Positions 56,640-64,000 of a stretch of DNA of 64,000 nt are shown here, piece by piece. The notes beneath the pieces are model-generated. The model had not been told where the DNA came from. It did no database searches and worked only from the letters and a program-made list of their open reading frames with translations. Source of the DNA: Buddleja alternifolia (lineage: Eukaryota > Streptophyta > Magnoliopsida > Lamiales > Scrophulariaceae); assembly GCA_019426215.1 (NCBI GenBank), contig CM033401.1, positions 10,421,134 through 10,485,133 on the forward strand. The letters are read 5' to 3'. How positions within the stretch are numbered: the first letter of the stretch is position 1; each line of letters opens with the position of its first letter. The translations under genes and the position numbers were made by a program.

Positions 56640-58419
56640 TGTTAGGATTATGCCCTCAGATGCCATAGAGGATAGAATGTATAGGGCATATATCTTGTAT
56701 TGAACTTAAACTCTTCTTAAATAAAAGGCATTATTGAGTTTTCACTTAATTCTTATCTGCATCTATAAGTTGTGTAAAATATTTTGTACATTTTTTCAGT
56801 GCGATCCCTCTACTTCCTATGGGATAGGAAGATTGGCACTAGAGAGATAGATCTTGATTACTAAAATAAGTTTGCAAGTAATATGAAGTCGTTAATGGAC
56901 AAATAAAGACTTCGAATACTTGTACAATCTTAGCTCCGACATGGGAGTGCTTGTCTGGTATCATGGGATGATAGGAGATTAAGATTGTAGACACTTCAGT
57001 GGAACTGATATGCTCGAACACGACTCGCATCGGTTCTGTCACATGGGTTTTCACCATGTGACTGTCAATGATAGAACTGATTATGCGTAATAGTTATATG
57101 TGAACCTTTGACCTGAAGTATCAGGCTGAAGATGCACTTGTGACGTCAAGTCTTTCACTAGAGTAGTTAGACCCAATTCACCCTTTGGTGGGGTCAACCT
57201 CGAAATGCGGACTTGATGGGCAAGTGGTATTTTAGCAGATATCTAATATGGGATTTGTTCTCTCATAAGTGAATGAGTATGTACCCTATGGAATTATAGA
57301 TAAATAGAGATCAAAGTCTTTGGCCAAAGCAAACGAGACGATTGTGCTTGTTACTTAATCGATCTCAATGATCTCGTATTTATTATGATTTATAAATATG
57401 GTCAAGTCCAGTGAGTTTGACATAACCATGACTCTCACTTGACCGGGGAACATGAACAAAGGGTTTATACATATATGGTATTTACAATTGAAAGGTTTCG
57501 GAATGATCTTGTCATTCATTTTCGTTTGGGTTACGAAGTGGGCCACGTGACTGGCTAAGTGTTACCCACTTCCTTTGGTTTCCTCTCATTGCCAAACGAA
57601 ACGAACCTAAAGAGTCGCGATAAAGGATTGACAAAGAAAAATGAAGAAAAAGGAATTTCTATTATTTCTTCTGGGAGTTTTAATTTATTGGATAAATTAA
57701 ATAATTAATTATTGATTAGATGAAATAATTAATTATAATGGTAAGATTAATTATTAATTAATTTCCTTGTGAAATATATTAATGAATTAATTTATCTAGT
57801 TAATTTGGTTATTTAATTATTTAATTTATTTATTGGATATAATACATTATTAATTGAAATAAGAAATTAATTGAACAAAACAAATCTTGGGGCTAAATAA
57901 GGAGTCCAATTGGACGCCTATGAGGCCTGAAAGTGGCGTCTTTGAGAGGCCACATATTAGGGCTCTTTTGTTTTGACTTGTTCAATAAGTCAAGAGGTAT
58001 ATAAGAACTCTTTGACTTTGAACAAGAAAGAAGAGAATACACAACTCTCATAACTCTCAAAAGAAAGAAAAATATTCTTCCCCTCCTCTATACCTAGCCG
58101 TCTACCATATAGAAAGAAGAAAGGGGATTTTTCGTTTGTTGATCCGTGCGTAACGATTTAGAGACGACATATTTTCGTTGTTCGGATCAAGTTCAAGTTT
58201 GAAGAATCAAATCAAAGGATTGAAGATTTGGAAGCTTCAATATTTCGAGTTTGGAGAAGAAGAAGTTTTTCTCCATCATCATATTCATATTAACGAGTAA
58301 GTTTTATTCGTTATACGCTTTTAGATTCAATTATGCGAATTAGAGTACCAATTGGGTTTTCGTTTTAATTTTTGAAATCCCTTCCGCTGCGTTTATGCTT
58401 TTTCTAATGAAACCCAACT
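56640..58419 (+). repeat. 3' LTR of copia-3
   Basis: 1780 bp, TGTTAGG ... CCCAACT. The final A of the 5' copy is T here. It is followed by the GGGAT duplication. Confidence 0.92.
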
Positions 58420-58424
58420 GGGAT

Positions 58425-59131
58425 TTGGCTCTAGAATTGGGGGTTTTCCATTTTGACCGTAAATTAATTGTCAGTCCATGGAGTGAAAATATAGACTATA
58501 GCAAGAAAAATGTAGAAAGTGTACCAATCTGGGTCAGACTAGAAGGACTTGATCTTAAGTACTGGGAAGCAAAACATTAAGCAAGATAGTCAATCTTATT
58601 GGCACACCTATAATGGCTGCTAAGATGACTATGGAGAAAGAGAGATTACATTATGCTGGGGTGCTAATGGATGTGGATTTGCAAAATATGCCAGACACAG
58701 TTTCTTTTCAGAATGAAAAGGGCAAAGTGGTAGAACAGAAGGTAAGTTACGAGTGGAAACTTGTGAAATGCACATATTGTCAGGGATATGGCCATGGGGA
58801 TTCAAACTGCAGAAAGAGGAAGAGTACCCTTGTGTGGAGACCAAAAGTGGTGGTGAGGGAAAAAGAATCACAGAGGGTGGAAGGGGCACAAGACATACAA
58901 ACAGGAGACTATAATAGGGAGAATGGGCAGAGGACGGAGAGTAGCAATGAGGAAATGTGGCAAGTTGTGAACAGGGCGGGAAAAAGACCAATGCAGGGAG
59001 GGGAGAGACCTTCAACATCAAGAAGATTGGTACAGGAAGAGGGCAGAGAAGGAGGGGTATCCATACATATAAGTCAAGATGATGAATCACCTAGCTTGTT
59101 GGAATGTGAGGGGAATGAACCATGCCAATAG
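58425..59131 (+). pseudogene. LINE ORF1, 3' part with CCHC knuckle
   Basis: Continuation of ORF1 after copia-3: LALELGVFHFDRKLIVSPW and VPIWVRLEGLDLKYW complete the DUF4283-type region. A TAA at 58578-58580 reflects loss of one A in an A-run, and the frame continues at 58613 (AAKMTMEKERLHYAGVLMDVD). The zinc knuckle CTYCQGYGHGDSNC is perfect C-X2-C-X4-H-X4-C (58769-58810), followed by a basic Gln/Arg/Glu-rich tail to 59131. The end overlaps the ORF2 start by about 50 bases in another frame. Confidence 0.85.
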
Positions 59132-59780
59132 ACAGAGAGAGGTAAAAGCCTTTTGTAATAAGTATCAAATAGGATTGATGGGTATTCTAGAACATAAAAT
59201 AAAAAGGAAGAATATAGATAGAGTATGGTATAATATATGTCAAGGGTGGGGTATTAGTACAAATATAGAAGAGAATCCTAGAGGGAGGATTTGGGTTATG
59301 TGGAAGAAAGACAGCTATGAGGTACAAGTAATACACAAAACAACACAGTTAATACATACTAAAGTAATACAAAAAAATACTGGTATTTAGTTTTATTATA
59401 CATTTGTTTATGCTTATAATAGTGTTAGGGATAGAGAAGAGTTATGGAAAAAGATGAGGATAATCAAGGTTCACATTCAGGGGCCTTGGCTAGTGCAGGG
59501 TGATTTTAACTTTGTACTTAAAGAGAATGACAGAATAGGTGGAAGCTCTATAGCAGTGAATGAAATTGTAGACTTCAAGGAGTGTTTGGATGACTGTGAG
59601 GTGGAGGAAATTAGATGGAGATGGTGTTATTACACATAGAACAACAACCATGTTTTCTCAAGAATTGATAGAGCTTTTGTCAACATTCATTGGTGTACTA
59701 GATTGCCTGATGTTGAAGCTGAATTCCTACCTGAGGGGCTCTCTGATCATAGTCCCATTGTGATTAGAATAACAACTTAG
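59079..59780 (+). pseudogene. LINE ORF2 endonuclease domain
   Basis: AP-type endonuclease that nicks the target DNA. It starts MMNHLACWNVRGMNHANRQ (ATG 59079 or 59082). Seen: WNVRG, ILEHKIK (catalytic Glu), PWLVQGDFNFVL, RIDRAFVN and the C-terminal LSDHSPIVI. Stops at 59388-59390, 59637-59639 and 59778-59780 break it. Active-site residues N, E, D and the SDH motif are present. Confidence 0.87.
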
Positions 59781-59914
59781 GAAGGTAATAGAGCCAAACC
59801 TTTTAAGTACTATAATATGTGGAGCAATGCTGCAGATTTCTTGAAGGTGGTAGAGCATGGATGGAATCAACCAGTGGAGGGAAATAGTATGTACAGAGTA
59901 GTCAAGAGACTGAA

Positions 59915-61617
59915 ATGTTAAAAATTGATTTGAAGAGGTTGAGTAAAGAAGGATTTGCAGATATTGAAAAACAAGTTGATAGTGCTTATGTGCAGTTGAT
60001 GGAAATACAACAGAGACTGAATGAGGAGCCTGAAAATGAGTTTTTGCAAAGGGAAGTAAAAGAAAAACAAGTGGAGTGTAGAAATAAGAGTATGGCCAGG
60101 GAACAGTATCTACAACAGAAAGCAAAAGTCACATGGATGAATTTGGGGGATATAAACAACAAATACTTTCATATGGTGATTAAAAAACTACAATACAAAA
60201 CTAGAGTAACCAGGATTCAACAAGGAGGAAGATGGATTACAAATTATGAGGAAATGGCTGCACACTTTGTGGAATATTGCACTAATGTGCTTGGAACACA
60301 AAAGGTAACACAACATGCTGATGAGGAGGTGTTTGCACACGGCCAAAACTGACACTGGAACAGCAGATGAGCCTGTTAAAACCTTTTGATAGGAAGGAAC
60401 TTAAGAGGCAATGTTCAGTATATGCAACACTAAAAGCCCGGGGCCAAATGGATATGGAAGTGGTTTCTTTAGAAATGCATGGAGTGTTGTGGGTGATGAA
60501 GTAACTGGGGCCATGTTAGATTTCTTTCAGCATGGAAGACTCTTGAAACAGCTCAATTCTACATTGTTGTGTTTGATCCCTAAAATAGACAATCTAACTA
60601 TGGCAAAGGAGTTTAGGCCTATTGCATGTTGTAACACCATTTACAATTGCATAGCTAAACTGATTACTAAGAGGATGAATGAAGTTTTGCCATACATAGT
60701 GAATGAAAATCAAGGAGCCTTCACTAAGGGGACAACTGTAGCTAGTTGACAACATTATGATAAGCCAAGATTTGATAAGGTGTTATAACAGAAAAAATAT
60801 ATCTCCTAGGTGTTTGATGAAAATAGACCTACAAAAAGTTTATGATTCAGTGGAGTGGGGATTCCTTGAAGAGGTGTTGGAGGGGCTGAACTTTCCACAA
60901 AGGTTCAGTGGGTGGATTATGGAATGTGTTGCATCCACAACATACTCAGTGGTCCTAAATGGGGATGTGTTTGGATTTTTCAAAGGAAAAAAGGGGTTAA
61001 GACAAGGAGACCCAACGTCGCCCCTGTTATTTGTGCTCATCATGGAGTATTTGACAAGAAGTTTTAAGAAAGCAGCCATGTCCAGCACTTTTAGATACCA
61101 TCCAGGGTGTAAACATTTGCAATTGACGAACATTTGCTTTGCAGATGACCTCATGCTATTCTGTAAAGCCAATATTGATTCAATTTCTGCATTATGGGGA
61201 GCCTTCCAGCTATTTTTAAAATAGTCTGGTCTGAGTGCTAATCAAGGGAAGTCTAGCATGTTCATAAGAGGAGTGAGTCCAGAAACAAAGCAACAGATTA
61301 TGAACATTACAGAGTTTACAGAAGGGCAGTTTTCCATGAGATACTTGGGCATTCCTTTGTCTCCTACAAAGTGGAATAAATTGGACTGCTATGTACTAGT
61401 AGAAAGGATCACTAAGAAGCTAACTTGTTGGGCATCAAAAAACCTATCTTATGCAGGGAGGGTGACTTTAATCAATTCAGTACTCATGGCACTCCATAGT
61501 TATTGGGCCAATGTCTTCATTAGCCCACAAGCAATAGTAAAACAAATAGAGCAAAAATGTAGGAACTTCTTGTGGGGGAAAACTGAGGAAAAGAGAAGGT
61601 TGATACCTATAAGCTAG
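59915..61617 (+). pseudogene. LINE ORF2 reverse transcriptase
   Basis: The linker (KSMAREQYLQQKAKVTWMNLGDINNKYFH) leads to RT: KSPGPNGYGSGFFRNAW (60430 on), LIPKIDNLTMAKEFRPIACCNTIYN, ENQGAFTKG, then after a stop at 60747-60749 LMKIDLQKVYDSVEWGFL, GLRQGDPTSPLLFVLIMEYL and the catalytic NICFADDLMLFC (about 61129-61164). Further stops fall at 61222-61224 (in FLK*SGLS) and 61615-61617 (TAG where Trp is usual). RT would copy the element RNA at the nicked target. Confidence 0.9.
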
Positions 61618-61629
61618 GAGCAGATTTGT

Positions 61630-62160
61630 GTGAAGAAAAAATATGGGGGGCTCAATATACAATGTTGTAAAACATGGAACTTGGCTGCCATTGGGAAACA
61701 GGTTTGGGCCCTAGCTACAAAAAAGGACTCCTTGTGGGTAAAATGGGTGAATAGTGTGTACTTAAAGAACAAAAACGTGTGGGAATACACATCCCCTAAT
61801 GACTGCTGCTGGGTATGGAAAAAGATACACAAAGTCAAAAAGAAACTAGAGCAAGGTTTTGATGGAGAGAAGTGGCTGCCTTCTTCAAATGGTAAGTATA
61901 CTGTACAAACTGGATATACTTGGTTGGAAGGTGAGATGAGAAGTTTTAGATATGCTAGTATTGTGTGGAACAAATTGAACATACCTAGACAAGCTTTCAC
62001 AACTTGGTTGGTGATGCATGGGAGACTCATGACTAAGGAGAGGATAAGCATGTTTATGAATGGTATAGATCAAGAATGTATTCTGTGTGGTACTGAAAAG
62101 GAAACTCTGAAGCATTTATACTTTAAATGTGATTGGAGTAGGAATCTGCTAGGCATGGTT
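61630..62160 (+). pseudogene. LINE ORF2 C-terminal zf-RVT domain
   Basis: The frame from 61630 carries KKYGGLNIQCCKTWNLA and SNGKYTVQTGYTWL, then the zinc-binding zf-RVT domain: IVWNKLNIPRQAFTTWL, GRLMTKERI, CILCGTEKETLKHLYFKCDWS. The coding text is broken immediately after by 59-bp tandem units that shift the frame. Confidence 0.82.
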
Positions 62161-62337
62161 ATGTTGTGGATGAAGGTTGATAGATGGCCTTATCAATTGG
62201 AGAGGTGGAAGCCATGGTTATGTTGTGGATGAAGCTTGATAGATGGCCTTATCAATTGGAGAGGTGGAAGCCATGGTTATGTTGTGGATGAAGCTTGATA
62301 GATGGCCTTATCAATTGGAGAGGTGGAAGCCATGGTT
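62161..62337 (+). repeat. 59-bp tandem triplication at the LINE ORF2 end
   Basis: Three copies start at 62161, 62220 and 62279 and are almost identical (one G/C difference in the first). As 59 is not a multiple of three, each copy changes the frame. Confidence 0.9.
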
Positions 62338-62700
62338 ATGTTTCGCTTTCAATAGATGGAAGTTGAGGAAAAATATGGTAATTGCGGGGTTTGTTGGTGT
62401 AATTAACAGTGTGGACCGAAAGGAACTTGAGGTTATTTGAAAGCACAAATCGAACTTCAGAACAAGTCCTTAAGCAGCTGCAGCAAGAATTGAAGTGGAG
62501 AATACAGGGGCTAAAACAAGATAGATGGAGGCATAAGGATAAGATGTATATAGAAAGCATTTTTGACTAGAGTAGATTAGTTGAATTAGTCTTTTGTTCT
62601 AGTCTGGTAGTAAATCACACCAAGGCTTGGGTGAAAGTTGTATGAAGATATTTGTGTACGTGGGTTTTTGATTAATAAAATTACATGTTACCTAAAAAAA
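62338..62700 (+). other. LINE 3' region
   Basis: End of ORF2 and 3' untranslated DNA with AATAAA at about 62675-62680 and a short A-run (62694-62700), followed by the target duplication at 62701-62713. Confidence 0.7.
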
Positions 62701-62819
62701 GTAAATAATTTTTCTACAAATTAAAAACATTGGGACCAATCTGGGATTGAGGAAAAAGGTTAAGGACCAAAGAGAATTGTGCCAACTTGAAGGCGCCATT
62801 TAGAATGGCACCTTTAGTT

Positions 62820-62899
62820 TATTTTGATAAACCTTTTCAATGATAAGTCAATTTGATAAATAATTCACAATTTTAGGGTAGATTTCTAAGAAACCCAGC
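62820..62899. repeat. Right inverted end of the insert in the solo LTR
   Basis: Inverted, it reads TGGGTTTCTTAGAAATC ... ATTTATCAAATTGACTTAT ... TTGAAAAGG and pairs with 44511-44590, about 65-70% by eye over 75 bases. Confidence 0.6.
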
Positions 62900-62904
62900 T
62901 ATTA

Positions 62905-63250
62905 TACACTTGAGCTACAAGAAAAAGAAAAACTTTCTCCCCTCTCTTATCCCAACGATCATCAAGCCAAGAAAGAGGAGATTTTTTGTTCAAGTTTCCC
63001 GCCGAGATAAATTTAGAGGCAATGCTATTGTACTGCTCAGATCAAGATTTAGTTAGTCGGATTAATTCGCGAAAAGCTTGAAGATTTGAAGAAGTTGAAG
63101 AAAGTTTTAGTTTCTCCAACCACTTCCCTACAACGGGTAATGTAACGAAAACCTTCTTTTACATACGCGTGATTATACCTCGGGTTGATCCTATGTTGGA
63201 AAAAATTTCATTATACCGTTTCCGCTACGTTTTATTAATTTTTCCTGACA
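62905..63250 (+). repeat. Right part (R/U5) of the split solo copia LTR
   Basis: It continues the LTR interrupted at 44510. TACAC...AAGAAAAAGAAAAACTTTCTCCCC corresponds to TACAC...AAAGAAAGAAAAATATTCCTCCCC of the copia-3 LTR (about 50159-50212), and the match runs on through 'ttgaagatttgaa' and 'tttccgct.cgttt' to CCTGACA at 63250. The 5-bp duplication ATAAG follows at 63251-63255. Confidence 0.8.
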
Positions 63251-63264
63251 ATAAGAAAAAATAA

Positions 63265-63437
63265 TTCATCAATTATAATAAATGAAGGGTAGTTTAGTTG
63301 AAAACGTTGTTAATGCTCATTTTTGGGGTATTTGGAATGAAAAGTTTGTAAAATGAGTTTTTAAGATTGAAAAATATTTTCATGGGTTTTATGGATATGA
63401 AAAATTATTTTTGGGGGTTTTTAGTAATTTTCCCTAT
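63265..63437. repeat. Miniature-element family 'GGGAAAATTACTAAAAA', copy 3 (inverted)
   Basis: Reverse complement of the phrases at 11983 and 42869, with the terminus GGGAAAATTACTAAAAACCCC at its right end. Confidence 0.45.
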
Positions 63438-63578
63438 TTTATAATATGTTGGAACCGTGTCATAATAAGTTATTAAAAGAACATGCGGAGGCCGCAATTA
63501 GTTTTTATTTTATTTTTGAGAGTAATTAGTGATCATTTAATATTTTGATCTTGTAAATTAGACATTGGCACTAAGAAT

Positions 63579-64000
63579 TGTTGGGAACTAACAAAATATA
63601 ATTGAAGGCAGGAGACATGATATACGTAGTTAGGCGATGAATTGATATTTGAGCTTATTGTAAATTGTATGATTGATTGTATTTCTCTATTTTCCTTGTA
63701 TTATTAAGGTAGTTGTATCCTTTAGGTGTCTTACCTTATTTAGGTCTCTAGCTCTATATAAATTGTTATTAGGGCTTTGTATTACATCCATTACTGATAA
63801 TAGAGAAAATTCTTTTCTCCACCTTTGCGCCTCTTTTCTTTTACATGGTACCAGAGCGGGTTAGGAGACGATCCTAGACCTCGCCCCATCACAGCGTTAT
63901 CGTGGCAGAAAAGAAGACCATCGACATGTCTTCGCCGTTCTTTTTGTCACCGTCAGATAATCCCGGAGCGGTTATCACGACATGTGTTCTTAACGGAGCC
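63579..64000 (+). mobile_element. Ty1/copia element, copia-4, 5' end only
   Basis: A 267-bp 5' LTR (63579-63845, TGTTGGGAAC ... TTTTACA, TATA-like CTATATAAATT at 63751-63761) is followed by a primer site TGGTACCAGAGC (63846-63857), one base different from the usual TGGTATCAGAGC. Gag text starts near 63902: MSSPFFLSPSDNPGAV from the ATG at 63926, typical of Retrofit/Ale-type gag. The expected upstream start codon reads GTG at 63902. The element runs off the window. Confidence 0.82.

Larger units (their letters stand above)
48761..58419 (+). mobile_element. Ty1/copia element with 1.78-kb LTRs, copia-3, complete but inactive
   Basis: A 9.66-kb element with two long LTRs (48761-50541 and 56640-58419), tRNA-Met primer site, a 2.1-kb untranslated leader, gag-protease-integrase-RT-RNase H and a purine tract. 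By eye the LTRs differ at about 5% in the first 440 positions, so it is older than copia-1. Every pol domain carries a stop or frame break and the integrase lacks a catalytic Asp. It interrupts LINE ORF1. A related LTR family forms the outer solo LTR at 43272/63250. Confidence 0.93.
48109..62700 (+). mobile_element. L1-type LINE retrotransposon, full length, split by copia-3
   Basis: A non-LTR element of about 4.9 kb once the 9.7-kb copia-3 insertion is removed. It has a pyrimidine-rich 5' end (CCTCTCTCCTCTTTCC), ORF1 with DUF4283-type and CCHC domains, overlapping ORF2 with endonuclease, RT and zf-RVT, a 3' region with AATAAA (62675-62680) and a short A-run, and a 13-bp target duplication. 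It inserted into DNA already carrying the pararetrovirus and was later hit by copia-3. Several stops and frameshifts make it inactive. Confidence 0.9.

Noticed and set aside
58629..59090. A 153-residue minus-strand frame
   Set aside because: It is antisense to the LINE ORF1 knuckle region, which has a clear domain on the plus strand.

Overview
The window is nuclear DNA of a flowering plant, probably a eudicot. It is AT-rich, has many microsatellites, and is dominated by decayed transposable elements. I can support only one ordinary host gene: a GLUTAMINE DUMPER (GDU)-type gene on the minus strand at 4534-5040. Every other protein-like signal belongs to a mobile element or an endogenous virus, and almost all of these carry stops, frameshifts or lost catalytic residues.

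Layout. 1-14.7 kb: intergenic DNA with the GDU gene, a CACTA-like fragment, a complete non-autonomous hAT-type element (9421-10254, exact 8-bp target duplication), a SINE-like copy and a PIF/Harbinger transposase relic. 14,697-20,299: a structurally complete Ty1/copia element (copia-1), with 307-bp LTRs and target duplication AGAAA, but a broken coding region. 20.3-32.4 kb: a field of small DNA elements, including CACTA-like copies, three MULE-type miniature elements with direct repeats of 9-11 bp, and a 1.5-kb fold-back element built of about seven 182-192 bp units. 32.4-42.3 kb: a hAT-type element lies in the LTR of a copia element (copia-2), which runs directly into a chromodomain Ty3/gypsy element with no LTR between them.

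43,267-63,255 is a stack of insertions that I could resolve from target duplications. The outermost layer is a solo copia LTR with 5-bp duplication ATAAG on both sides. It is split by an insert with about 75-bp imperfect inverted ends (44511 to 62899). Inside lies an endogenous pararetrovirus (Caulimoviridae) from 44764: tRNA-Met primer site, a non-AUG ORF, a coiled-coil ORF, a coat-protein region with CCHC finger, then a 35S-like promoter and poly(A) region, with no reverse transcriptase. Next comes a full-length L1-type LINE (48109-62700, 13-bp duplication). Its ORF1 is split by a complete copia element with 1.78-kb LTRs (copia-3, 48761-58419, duplication GAGAT/GGGAT). A fourth copia element (copia-4) begins at 63,579 and runs off the right edge.

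The elements do not form a pathway. They record successive insertions followed by decay, much of it by C-to-T/G-to-A transitions (CAG, CGA and TGG to stops; catalytic GAT/GAC to AAT/AAC). By eye the copia-1 LTRs differ at about 2% of positions and the copia-3 LTRs at about 5%, so copia-1 looks the younger insertion.
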